NCBI RefSeq assembly: GCF_030532265.1
Contig: NZ_JAUNLM010000004.1
Span: 1,255-41,979 of the forward strand
Direction of reading: 5' to 3'
Source of the DNA: Clostridium sp.
GTDB lineage: Bacteria; Bacillota; Clostridia; Clostridiales; Clostridiaceae
DNA length: 40,725 nucleotides
Part shown: positions 1-6,783 of the stretch, piece after piece
How positions within the stretch are numbered: position 1 is the stretch's first letter
Layout: the number at the start of each line of letters is the position of its first letter
The notes under the pieces: model-generated
Database searches by the model: none
Told to the model about the DNA's origin: nothing
What the model saw: the letters and a program-made list of their open reading frames with translations, nothing else
Translations under genes and position numbers: made by a program

Positions 1-646
1 ATGGAATTAATTCAAAAAAGTCTGATATAAATTTATCTGATAGTGAAATTAAATTATCCTTGTCAGATAAACTTCTTTCGTCTTCTACTGCTACAACTTT
101 CATATTAGCTTTTTTAGCACCTTTTACAGCTTGTACAATGTCTTCAAATACAATACAATTTTTAGGATTTACATTCAATTTTTTTGCAGCTAATAAATAA
201 ACATCTGGTTCATGTTTACCTACGGATACTTCATCTGTAATTGTTATAGAATCAAAATAAGAATATATTCCATTTTTCTTTAATGTTAGCTCTAATAATT
301 CTTTAGAATTACTAGTAGCTAGGCCGATTTTTATATTTGATTTTTTTAGAAAATCAAGAAATTCTTTGACACCTTTTTTTAATTTTATATTATTTGAATA
401 ATGATAATTAGCCATATCATGCCAACAATTTTTTATTTCATCTAATGAATCTTTTAATTGGAATTTTTCTTTGAAGTATATAGCAACTTGATTAAAGCTT
501 AAGTGTCCAATTTCAGCATTTAAATTTTCAGGAATTGGTATATTTTTATTTGTTAAATAATCAATATCTATTTTATCCCATATCCACATAGAGTCTATTA
601 GTGTTCCATCTAGATCAAATATTGCAGCTTCTACGTTATCAAACAT
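1..646 (-). CDS. HAD-superfamily hydrolase (phosphoglucomutase/phosphatase-like), 3' end cut by window
   Basis: Translating the minus strand from the ATG at 646 gives 215 residues with no stop before the window edge. The start is supported by AAAAGGAGGT just upstream. HAD motif I, DLDGT, is at residues 11-15, with nucleophile D11 and general acid D13. Motif II is the LATSNS stretch near residue 112. A GKHEPD segment supplies the motif III lysine, and VFEDIVQAVKGA carries the motif IV acid. The helical insertion after motif I is of the cap type found in beta-phosphoglucomutase and phosphoglycolate phosphatase relatives. Family members are usually about 215-225 aa, so only a few residues are missing. 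It is probably a cytoplasmic sugar-phosphate or nucleotide phosphatase; the substrate cannot be read from sequence. A terminator lies only about 25 bp upstream, so its promoter is unclear and read-through is possible. Confidence 0.88.
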   Translation of the reverse strand, partial: MFDNVEAAIFDLDGTLIDSMWIWDKIDIDYLTNKNIPIPENLNAEIGHLSFNQVAIYFKEKFQLKDSLDEIKNCWHDMANYHYSNNIKLKKGVKEFLDFLKKSNIKIGLATSNSKELLELTLKKNGIYSYFDSITITDEVSVGKHEPDVYLLAAKKLNVNPKNCIVFEDIVQAVKGAKKANMKVVAVEDERSLSDKDNLISLSDKFISDFFELIP

Positions 647-670
647 TCTGTACCTCCTTTTATGTTAATA

Positions 671-707
671 AAAAACTGTAGGAATTAAAAAATAAAACCT
701 ACAGTTT
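671..707 (-). terminator. Intrinsic terminator of the hydrogenase-like gene
   Basis: The arms AAACTGTAGG (673-682) and CCTACAGTTT (698-707) are perfectly complementary around a 15-nt AT loop. Read on the minus strand the hairpin is followed by a T-rich run. It lies 25 bp downstream of the stop of the hydrogenase-like gene and just before the HAD gene. Confidence 0.75.
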
Positions 708-731
708 ATTATACAATAGTATTGAAAGCTA

Positions 732-2078
732 TTAAAAATTTCTATGAAAAATTTTAGTTTTTTCTTCATCCAATAAATCTTCAAAATCATTTATACCCAA
801 TCTTTTAAATAAATCTATTATTATATCACTATGAGTTGGGATTTTTATAGGTGATGAATATGCAAATTCCTTTACATATTTAGTACCGTTATTTGTATCT
901 ATTAGTTTTTTAGGACCACCTACACATCCGCCAATACAGCCCATGCCTTCGATAAAGTTAAATTTAGTATTAGAACTTTGTATTTCGGTTAACAATTCTT
1001 TACAAGATTTAACTCCACTTGCACTTTTGCCTTTAAATAGTGATGCTTTATCAGGATATAATTCTTTTACCGCATCATTTATAGCTTTAGTTACACCGTT
1101 AGATTTTGCGTAAAGTCTACCGCATCTAGAAGCATATTCACTGGTAACGGTTTCTTGTAATTGTGATGGATCTATATTTAGGGTTTCAAATAATCCTTTA
1201 ACTTCTTCAAAAGTCAAAACTAAATCAACATCACCTATTAAATCTTTTTCCCTTGCTTCAGCTTTTTTAGCTATACAAGGACCTATAAATACAACTTTTA
1301 CATCGCTATTAAGATATTTTATAACTCTAGCAGCAGCTATCATTGGAGATACTGAAGGTGTTACATGTTTGACTAGAGAACTATAAACTCCTTTTATCAT
1401 TCCAATCCACATTGGACAGCAACAAGAAGTTATAAGTAAATCATTGAAGCTATTTATATGACTATTAAATTCACAGGCTTCTTTTATTGTTAGCATATCA
1501 GCAGCAAATGCTACTTCTATCATATCAGTAAACCCGAGTTTTATAAAAGCAGTTCTAAGTTGATCCATTGATACATTTTCACCAAATTGACCAATTATTG
1601 CAGGAGCAACTGTTGCTATTACTTTAGTATTATTTTTCAATAATTCTAATAGTGGAAGTATTTCTATTTTTTCAAGATAATGTCCATCATCACAACTAGA
1701 AACACAAATACCACAGTCGGTACATAAATTATTATCAATATAAATATTATTATTTTTTGAATCTTTTAATATAGCATCAAATGGACATGCTTTTTGACAA
1801 ATAGTTTTGGAGTTAATATCAGTATTACAAGAATTACATTTTGAAATTTTTTCAACTAATTTAGTTTTTACTGAGTAGTCAGTAATAGATTTCTTTAAGT
1901 TATAAATAAAGTTATCTCCTTCAGGCACAGATACTCCACATAAAGATGAAATAATATGTTTTAGAGTTTCATTTGAAAAATCATTAGATTTAAGAATTTT
2001 TTCTACTTCTTTATCAAAATTATCATTATAATAAGAAGAAATTAGTTTGTTAAGTATATCTTTATACTTTTTATTCAT
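732..2078 (-). CDS. [FeFe]-hydrogenase-like protein with two [4Fe-4S] ferredoxin motifs, non-canonical H-cluster loops
   Basis: This is 448 aa when started at the ATG at 2078, which has TTAGGAGTG upstream. The longer reading from 2111 would begin inside the promoter and has no ribosome site. Cys81/84/94/98 and Cys119/122/125/129 form two ferredoxin-type [4Fe-4S] sites. The large hydrogenase domain follows. Its loops are TSCCCPMW (217-224), GPCIAKKAEA (266-275) and EGMGCIGGCVGG (377-388), corresponding to the H-cluster motifs TSCCPxW, MPCxxKxxE and ExMACxxGCxxGG. Two features differ from the main fermentative enzymes: an extra Cys in loop 1, and Gly in place of Met in loop 2. That pattern resembles the group B type as I recall it. 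Activity would be H2 evolution or uptake with ferredoxin; sensing is also possible. The gene stands alone with its own promoter and terminator, and no HydE/F/G maturase gene is nearby. Confidence 0.9.
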   Translation of the reverse strand: MNKKYKDILNKLISSYYNDNFDKEVEKILKSNDFSNETLKHIISSLCGVSVPEGDNFIYNLKKSITDYSVKTKLVEKISKCNSCNTDINSKTICQKACPFDAILKDSKNNNIYIDNNLCTDCGICVSSCDDGHYLEKIEILPLLELLKNNTKVIATVAPAIIGQFGENVSMDQLRTAFIKLGFTDMIEVAFAADMLTIKEACEFNSHINSFNDLLITSCCCPMWIGMIKGVYSSLVKHVTPSVSPMIAAARVIKYLNSDVKVVFIGPCIAKKAEAREKDLIGDVDLVLTFEEVKGLFETLNIDPSQLQETVTSEYASRCGRLYAKSNGVTKAINDAVKELYPDKASLFKGKSASGVKSCKELLTEIQSSNTKFNFIEGMGCIGGCVGGPKKLIDTNNGTKYVKEFAYSSPIKIPTHSDIIIDLFKRLGINDFEDLLDEEKTKIFHRNF

Positions 2079-2109
2079 AGATTTCACTCCTAAGAAATTA
2101 ATAGTAATC

Positions 2110-2137
2110 ATGTTAATATTATTTATATTTTTGTCAA
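2110..2137 (-). promoter_or_regulatory. Sigma-A-type promoter of the hydrogenase-like gene
   Basis: On the minus strand TTGACA (2137-2132) is followed after 16 bp by TAACAT (2115-2110). The predicted transcript starts near 2103, downstream of the longer in-frame ATG at 2111, which supports the ATG at 2078. Confidence 0.5.
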
Positions 2138-2186
2138 TAATAATACTTAGAATATAAATTTTTATAGATTAAGGAGTTTTTAATTT

Positions 2187-2294
2187 ATGGTATATTTTGC
2201 ATTAGGGTATATAGGGATTTTTATAATAACATTATCATTGTGTAAAGCAGCTAAATTAGGAGATAAATATATAGAAGAAAATTATAAGGAATAG
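2187..2294 (+). CDS. 35-aa single-span membrane peptide, function unknown
   Basis: A short open frame starts at the ATG at 2187 and is preceded by AAGGAG at 2171-2176, about 10 nt upstream. Residues 3-19 are almost entirely hydrophobic (YFALGYIGIFIITLSL). A charged tail rich in Lys and Glu follows, so the product looks like a one-pass inner-membrane peptide with a small cytoplasmic end. The stop is followed 7 bp later by a perfect terminator hairpin, which makes the unit look like a real, separately ended gene. I do not recognise a family. It lies divergently from the hydrogenase-like gene. The coding call rests on the ribosome site, the clean hydrophobic segment and the terminator. Confidence 0.6.
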   Translation: MVYFALGYIGIFIITLSLCKAAKLGDKYIEENYKE

Positions 2295-2301
2295 ATAAAT
2301 A

Positions 2302-2336
2302 AAAAAAAGACTATGAAATACTTCATAGTCTTTTTT
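2302..2336. terminator. Bidirectional intrinsic terminator
   Basis: GACTATGAA (2309-2317), loop ATAC, TTCATAGTC (2322-2330) is a perfect hairpin flanked by A8 on the left and T6 on the right. It can end the small membrane ORF on the plus strand and tRNA-Pro on the minus strand. Confidence 0.85.
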
Positions 2337-2411
2337 GGTCGGGGTGACAGGTCTCGAACCTGCGACCTCATGGTCCCAAACCATGCGCGCTACCATCTGC
2401 GCCACACCCCG
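2336..2411 (-). tRNA. tRNA-Pro (anticodon UGG)
   Basis: The minus strand folds as a full cloverleaf. The acceptor stem is CGGGGTG/CACCCCG, the D arm GCGC/GCGC, and the anticodon stem CATGG/CCATG with loop TTTGGGA giving anticodon TGG. The T arm is GCAGG/CCTGT with loop TTCGAGA. The discriminator base is A and the CCA end is encoded, for 76 nt in all. UGG reads proline codons. It is a single tRNA, not part of a cluster here. Confidence 0.97.
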
Positions 2412-2752
2412 TAGCGACAAAAAATATTATATATGAATAAATAAACAATGTCAATATGTTTATAATTTATTAAAAAAGGTTACAATTTTGTAATTTATGT
2501 GTTATTATATATATGTCAATAAATTAATAGTATGTGAAAATTTTATATATAATATTTAATTTATAAAATTACAAATTATAAATAAAATACTATGTTTATT
2601 GAAAAAAATACAATAAATTGTAATATTAATTTAAATTGTTTTAAAATTAATATTAATATATTTTTATTGCATATTACTGTAAACAATATCACATCAGAAA
2701 TAAAATGTTTCAAATTTTTTATTGACCTTAATTAATATGTAATAAATTACGG
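2412..2752. other. AT-rich intergenic region upstream of the NlpC/P60 gene
   Basis: No coding frame is visible. It holds a WalR-box-like direct repeat, TGTAAT-N5-TGTTAT, at 2489-2505. It also holds a 12-bp AT-only inverted repeat, with arms at 2621-2632 and 2644-2655. The rest is low-complexity AT sequence. Confidence 0.6.
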
Positions 2753-2781
2753 TTGTACCATTTATAATGTGATGTTATAAT
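2753..2781 (+). promoter_or_regulatory. Sigma-A-type promoter of the NlpC/P60 gene
   Basis: TTGTAC (2753-2758), a 17-bp spacer and a perfect TATAAT (2776-2781) give a transcript start near 2788 and a leader of about 64 nt. Confidence 0.65.
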
Positions 2782-2819
2782 AATAAATGTATTTTTTTAC
2801 TAGATACACATTTTGAAAG

Positions 2820-2851
2820 GGGGGGAGGTTCTAGAAAGAACCGATTAACTC
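2820..2851 (+). promoter_or_regulatory. Shine-Dalgarno plus hairpin leader of the NlpC/P60 gene
   Basis: A very G-rich Shine-Dalgarno, GGGGGAGG, ends at 2828, but the ATG is at 2852, 23 nt later and too far for normal initiation. The gap holds a perfect hairpin, GGTTCT (2827-2832), loop AGAA, AGAACC (2837-2842). When folded, it would leave only 9 nt between the stem and the ATG. A stop codon at 2846-2848 in the same frame excludes an upstream start. Confidence 0.65.
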
Positions 2852-4150
2852 ATGAAGAAAAAAATAGTTGCAGCTGTTATTGCAGGTATGTTAGTTATGA
2901 ATTCTGCTATCCCTGCATATGCTACACCAAGTAATAAAGAAGTGAATCAAGCAAGAGATGAATATGCTGAATTAGGAGCAAAAATTTCAGGAATACAACA
3001 AAAAATAGACGAATTAAATGTTAAAATAGAACCATTAGTTGAAAAAGTAAAAAGTAATCAAAGTGAAATAGACAGTACTAAAAAAGCAATTGATACAACT
3101 GAAAAAGAAGTTGAGAAAACTAAGGAAGATATCAAAAAACAAGAAGGTGTTTTAGGTGGAAGACTTAGAGAGCTTTATAAAAATGGTGGACAAACTAGCT
3201 ACCTTTCATTAATATTTGGAGCACAAAGTCTATCAGATTTAATAGGAAAAATTGATTCTGCAAGCAGATTAGTAAATATTGATAAAGATGTTGCAGATCA
3301 ATTAATTGAAAATAAAAAAGATTTAGATCAAAAAGTTACATCACTTCAAGAAAAGAATAAAAAGTTAGAAGAATTAAATGTGGAAACTAAGAAAGAATTA
3401 GCTAATTTTGAAAATTTAAAGAAAGAACAAGAAAAATTATCAGAAGATGCTAAAGTAGCACAAAAAGAATTTGATTCAAAATATCTTTCAAAGATGGAAA
3501 GACAAATTATATCAGGACAAGTTGATGTTATAAATAACTCAAATAGTTCAATTGATGCTTTAAAATCAGCAGTTTCACAATTAAAAGATTTAAAAGCTAA
3601 TCAAATTAAGAGTCCAACTGTATTATCAGAAATAGATTCTGCTATATCAAAAGGACAAGATGCTATTTCTAAAAAGCAAAGAGAAGAAGCAGATAGACAA
3701 GCTGCTGCTAATAGAGGTGGATCAACAAGCAGTTCTTCATCAAATAGTGGATCATCAAACAGTGGTAGTGGATCAAATGGAGGTAGTGCATCTGTTCCAT
3801 CAGCACCATCTGGAAGCGTACAAGCAGTTTTAAATGAAGCATATAAGCACCTAGGAAAGCCATATGTATTTGGAGCAACAGGACCAGATTCATTTGACTG
3901 TTCAGGATTTACAAGTTATGTATATCGTAAAGCAACAGGAATAGATATAACTAGAACTACATTTAGCCAAATTGGAGTTGGAAGACCTGTATCTAGAGAT
4001 CAACTTCAACCAGGTGATTTAGTATTCCCACATACTGGACACGTTGGAATATATGTAGGTAATGGAAATATGATACATGCTCCACATACAGGAGATGTTG
4101 TAAAAGTATCACCAGTTTGGAAATTCTACGCAGCAAGAAGAGTATTATAA
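2852..4150 (+). CDS. Secreted coiled-coil NlpC/P60 peptidoglycan endopeptidase (CwlO/PcsB-like)
   Basis: This is 432 aa. Residues 1-25 are a Sec signal peptide (MKKK, then a hydrophobic core ending AYA). Residues about 30-285 are rich in Lys, Glu and Gln with heptad-like spacing and form a long coiled coil, as in PcsB and CwlO. Residues about 288-322 are a Ser/Gly/Asn linker. The C-terminal NlpC/P60 domain (about 323-432) has the catalytic Cys350 in DCSGFTSYVY, His397 in GHVGIYVG and His409 in MIHAPH. The family cuts gamma-D-Glu-diaminopimelate bonds in cell-wall stem peptides outside the cell. Enzymes of this architecture are held inactive by the coiled coil and switched on by FtsEX in streptococci and bacilli. 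An ftsEX pair lies at 21.4-23.0 kb here, but a partnership is inference. The gene is monocistronic between its promoter and a perfect terminator. Confidence 0.93.
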   Translation: MKKKIVAAVIAGMLVMNSAIPAYATPSNKEVNQARDEYAELGAKISGIQQKIDELNVKIEPLVEKVKSNQSEIDSTKKAIDTTEKEVEKTKEDIKKQEGVLGGRLRELYKNGGQTSYLSLIFGAQSLSDLIGKIDSASRLVNIDKDVADQLIENKKDLDQKVTSLQEKNKKLEELNVETKKELANFENLKKEQEKLSEDAKVAQKEFDSKYLSKMERQIISGQVDVINNSNSSIDALKSAVSQLKDLKANQIKSPTVLSEIDSAISKGQDAISKKQREEADRQAAANRGGSTSSSSSNSGSSNSGSGSNGGSASVPSAPSGSVQAVLNEAYKHLGKPYVFGATGPDSFDCSGFTSYVYRKATGIDITRTTFSQIGVGRPVSRDQLQPGDLVFPHTGHVGIYVGNGNMIHAPHTGDVVKVSPVWKFYAARRVL

Positions 4151-4170
4151 TAAAATTTTATTTGACTTAT

Positions 4171-4207
4171 AGAGATCTTAGAAGCTTCTAAGATCTCTTA
4201 TTTTTTA
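4171..4207 (+). terminator. Intrinsic terminator after the NlpC/P60 gene
   Basis: A perfect 28-nt palindrome (4171-4198; arm AGAGATCTTAGAAG) is followed by TATTTTTTAT. Confidence 0.85.
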
Positions 4208-4277
4208 TCGAGTTGTTAACTAATTTTTTATAATGTATAATTAAAAAAGAATTTTAGATGTAAAAGGATGATTACAT

Positions 4278-5033
4278 ATGCAAGTAAATAAAGATAATTT
4301 AGTAAGGTCTGATGAAAATATAGATGATTTACAACTTAATGGTTTAATGTTAATTCAAAAAAAGGACGGATTTAAATTTGGTATTGATGCTGTTCTTTTA
4401 TCAGATTTTGCTAATGTAAAAAAGAAACATAAAGTAATAGATTTTTGTACTGGAACTGGTATAATACCTTTTTTATTATATGGTAAATATTCACCTATAC
4501 ATATAACAGGAATTGAAATACAAGATGATATGGTTGAAATGGCAAAAAGAAGTGTAGAGTTGAATAATATAGATAATATTAATTTTATAAATATAGATTT
4601 AAAGGATATAAATTATTTAAAAACTTTAGAAAAAGTAGATATTGTAACTGTAAATCCTCCATATAAACTTAATAATGCAGGAATAGTTAATCCATCAGAT
4701 AAATTATCAATAGCAAGACACGAAATAATGTGTAATTTAGAAGATGTTATAAAGGCTTCAAGAACTGTATTAAAAGACAATGGTAGATTATTTATGGTAC
4801 ATAGGCCTGAAAGACTTATAGATATTTTTATGTTAATGAGAAAATATAAAATAGAGCCAAAAAGAGTAAGAATGATTCATCCTAATAAAAATAAAGCACC
4901 TAATATAGTTTTAGTTGAAGGGCAAAGAGATGGTGGAGCATTTTTAAAATGGGATACACCTCTTTATGTTTATAATGAAAATGGAAGTTATTCAGAGGAA
5001 ATAAATAGAATATATGGTAGAGAGGAGAAGTAA
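4278..5033 (+). CDS. yabB: tRNA1(Val) adenine-N6 methyltransferase-like protein (YabB/YfiC family)
   Basis: This 251-aa SAM-dependent methyltransferase has motif I FCTGTGIIPFLL near residue 54 and an acidic GIEIQDD after strand 2. The NPPY catalytic motif, in TVNPPYKLNN near residue 127, is the mark of N6-adenine or glutamine methylation of a planar amino group. The E. coli relative (YfiC/TrmN6) methylates A37 of tRNA1Val; that substrate is inferred from family. The ATG at 4278 is preceded by AAAAGGATG. In Bacillus subtilis yabB, yazA, rsmI and abrB are neighbours. Here yabB overlaps or abuts rsmI and abrB follows convergently, so the order is conserved but the small yazA gene is missing. Confidence 0.88.
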   Translation: MQVNKDNLVRSDENIDDLQLNGLMLIQKKDGFKFGIDAVLLSDFANVKKKHKVIDFCTGTGIIPFLLYGKYSPIHITGIEIQDDMVEMAKRSVELNNIDNINFINIDLKDINYLKTLEKVDIVTVNPPYKLNNAGIVNPSDKLSIARHEIMCNLEDVIKASRTVLKDNGRLFMVHRPERLIDIFMLMRKYKIEPKRVRMIHPNKNKAPNIVLVEGQRDGGAFLKWDTPLYVYNENGSYSEEINRIYGREEK

Positions 5034-5037
5034 AAAA

Positions 5038-5883
5038 TTGAGCAATGGAAAATTATATTTAGTACCTACACCAATAGGTAATTTAAAAGATATAACTTTA
5101 AGAGCTTTAGAAGTATTAGAAAATGCAGATGTTGTTGCGGCTGAAGATACTAGACAAACAATTAAGCTATTAAATCACTTTAATTTAAAGAAAACTTTAA
5201 TTAGTTACCATATGCATAATGAACAAGGAAAAAGTAATGAAATTTTAGATAGATTAAGATTAGGAGAAAATATAGCTCTAGTAAGTGATGCAGGAATGCC
5301 AGGAATATCAGACCCAGGTAGCGTTATTGTTAAAAAGTGCATAGAACAAGGGTTAGAGTTTGAGGTTTTACCAGGAGCAACAGCTTTTGCAACAGCATTA
5401 ATATATTCTGGATTAGATAGTTCAGCTTTTACGTTTAGAGGATTTATTCCAAGAGATACTAAATCAAGAAAAGTTGTTGTTGAAGAATTAAAAAATCAGA
5501 AAGAAACTTTAATTTTTTATGAGGCACCGCATAGATTATTAAGTACGCTTACATTTTTAAAAGAAAATTTTGGAAATAGGAATTTATCAGCGTGTAGGGA
5601 ACTTACAAAATTGCACGAAGAAATAGTAAGAGGAAAAATTTCAGAAGTAATAGAATATTTTAATAATAACAATCCAAGAGGAGAATTCGTTCTTGTAATG
5701 GAAGGATTAACTGAAGAAGAAATAGAAAAAGAAAAAAGAGCAAGTTTTGAAGAACTTTCAATTGAAGAACATATAATAAAATATATTGAAGAAGGAATGA
5801 GCAAGAAAGATGCTATAAAAGCAGTAGCAAAAGATAGAAAAGTTCCTAAAAATGAAATATATAAGTATTCAACTAATATATAA
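5038..5883 (+). CDS. rsmI: 16S rRNA (cytidine-1402-2'-O)-methyltransferase RsmI
   Basis: It carries the signature of the tetrapyrrole-methylase-fold RsmI family: KLYLVPTPIGNLKDITLRA at the N-terminus, then AAEDTRQTIKLLNHF, SDAGMPGISDPG, VLPGATAFATAL, FRGFIPR and a YEAPHRL stretch. It 2'-O-methylates C1402 of 16S rRNA in the decoding site, using SAM. I chose the TTG at 5038 (282 codons including the stop; begins MSNGKLYL). GAGGAG at 5022-5027 sits 10 nt before it, and it follows the yabB stop by 4 nt. The ATG at 5014 would overlap yabB by 20 nt, has a poorer ribosome site, and remains an alternative. It is translationally coupled to yabB. Confidence 0.95.
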   Translation: MSNGKLYLVPTPIGNLKDITLRALEVLENADVVAAEDTRQTIKLLNHFNLKKTLISYHMHNEQGKSNEILDRLRLGENIALVSDAGMPGISDPGSVIVKKCIEQGLEFEVLPGATAFATALIYSGLDSSAFTFRGFIPRDTKSRKVVVEELKNQKETLIFYEAPHRLLSTLTFLKENFGNRNLSACRELTKLHEEIVRGKISEVIEYFNNNNPRGEFVLVMEGLTEEEIEKEKRASFEELSIEEHIIKYIEEGMSKKDAIKAVAKDRKVPKNEIYKYSTNI

Positions 5884-5888
5884 AAAAA

Positions 5889-5917
5889 GGCCACTAAGAA
5901 TAAACTTAGTGGCTTTA
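5889..5917. terminator. Intrinsic terminator after rsmI, possibly bidirectional
   Basis: GCCACTAAG (5890-5898), loop AATAAA, CTTAGTGGC (5905-5913), then TTTAGTTT. There is an A7 run before the stem, so it may also serve abrB on the minus strand, though abrB ends about 60 bp away. Confidence 0.8.
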
Positions 5918-5974
5918 GTTTCATTATGATATAAATATATTTTAGGGGAATATATTTATATGTAATATAAAAAA

Positions 5975-6214
5975 CTATTTTTTTAATTCTGCTAAACAAT
6001 TTTTGCAGATGTTCTTTCCTTTATAGTTAACTACGTCTCTAGCGTCACCACAGAAGATACAAGCTGGCTCATATTTTTTTAATATGATTTGCTCTCCATC
6101 TACATATATTTCTAAAGCATCCTTTTCTGCTATATCTAGAGTTCTTCTTAACTCTATAGGAATAACTATTCTTCCTAATTCATCTACTCTTCTAACTACA
6201 CCTGTTGATTTCAT
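5975..6214 (-). CDS. abrB: AbrB/SpoVT-type transition-state regulator with C-terminal Cys4 motif
   Basis: This is 79 aa. Residues 1-48 closely match the AbrB swapped-hairpin DNA-binding domain (STGVVRRVDELGRIVIPIE, then RTLDIAEKDALEIYVDGE). This domain binds AT-rich promoters as a dimer or tetramer. The C-terminus differs from Bacillus AbrB: it is shorter and has Cys52-x2-Cys55 and Cys70-x2-Cys73, which could hold a zinc. AbrB represses stationary-phase, sporulation and toxin genes during growth. The ATG at 6214 has AAGGAGG upstream. A Spo0A-box-like sequence lies about 57-65 bp before the start, matching the known scheme in which Spo0A~P represses abrB. It is convergent with yabB-rsmI. Confidence 0.95.
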   Translation of the reverse strand: MKSTGVVRRVDELGRIVIPIELRRTLDIAEKDALEIYVDGEQIILKKYEPACIFCGDARDVVNYKGKNICKNCLAELKK

Positions 6215-6270
6215 ATAAGTTTCCTCCTTAAATTATACACTTAATAATAAATTATCTAAAAATCCACAAA

Positions 6271-6279
6271 TTTCGACAA
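6271..6279 (-). promoter_or_regulatory. Candidate Spo0A box upstream of abrB
   Basis: The minus strand reads TTGTCGAAA, which contains the Spo0A core TGTCGAA exactly. It lies 57-65 bp upstream of the abrB ATG. In B. subtilis abrB is a direct target of Spo0A~P repression; the role here is inferred. Confidence 0.55.
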
Positions 6280-6716
6280 TTTACTATGTTATCTTACCAA
6301 AATTGTAATTTAAAGTCAACATTAAAAATATTAAGTTTTATTTAAATGCAAAATTTGCTGATAAGATTATATTAATAAATATACTACCAAAAATTAGAAA
6401 TGTCAATACTTTACAAATTTAAAATAAAAGTTTACATTTATTAACTTAAAATACATTAATCTGTATAAAAAATTAAATATAAATAATATAAATTAAAAAA
6501 ATATGTATAAAAATAGAAAAACATTGAGATAATTAATAAGTTATATAATAAATTAAATATATGAAAAAAATAGAGAAAGTTGTTGAATTTTAAATATTAA
6601 TTATTATAAGATAACAGAGGTATATTATTTAATAAGATAAATTCATTTTGTATAAATAAACATTTTATAAAAAACTTTTAAATAGTATAATAAAATATAA
6701 TAATGGTAAAAATAAC
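6280..6716. other. AT-rich intergenic region between abrB and the DUF1836 gene
   Basis: No coding frame, RNA gene or long repeat is visible. The sequence is low-complexity A and T. It carries the divergent promoter regions of abrB (left) and the DUF1836 gene (right). Confidence 0.6.
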
Positions 6717-6745
6717 TTGTAATAAGTTTATTCATACTATATAAT
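6717..6745 (+). promoter_or_regulatory. Sigma-A-type promoter of the DUF1836 gene
   Basis: TTGTAA (6717-6722), a 17-bp spacer, TATAAT (6740-6745). The transcript would start near 6752, a short leader before GGAGG and the ATG at 6784. Confidence 0.6.
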
Positions 6746-6783
6746 AAGTATTGAAACTTGTATGGAGGTAAAGGTGGTAAATA

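Noticed and set aside
2621-2655. 12-bp inverted repeat in the NlpC/P60 upstream region
   Set aside because: The arms are A and T only in a low-complexity region; this is expected by chance and is not given weight as a terminator or operator.
3700-3800. Repeated TCA/AGT/GGA triplets as a possible DNA repeat element
   Set aside because: They encode the Ser/Gly linker of the endopeptidase; the repetition is at protein level.
3708-3893. 61-codon minus-strand frame opposite the NlpC/P60 gene
   Set aside because: It results from the Ser/Gly/Asn linker repeats on the coding strand.
5517-5999. 160-codon minus-strand frame under rsmI
   Set aside because: It is antisense to the conserved rsmI sequence, Ser/Ile/Phe-rich as expected for a shadow frame, and runs into the abrB end.
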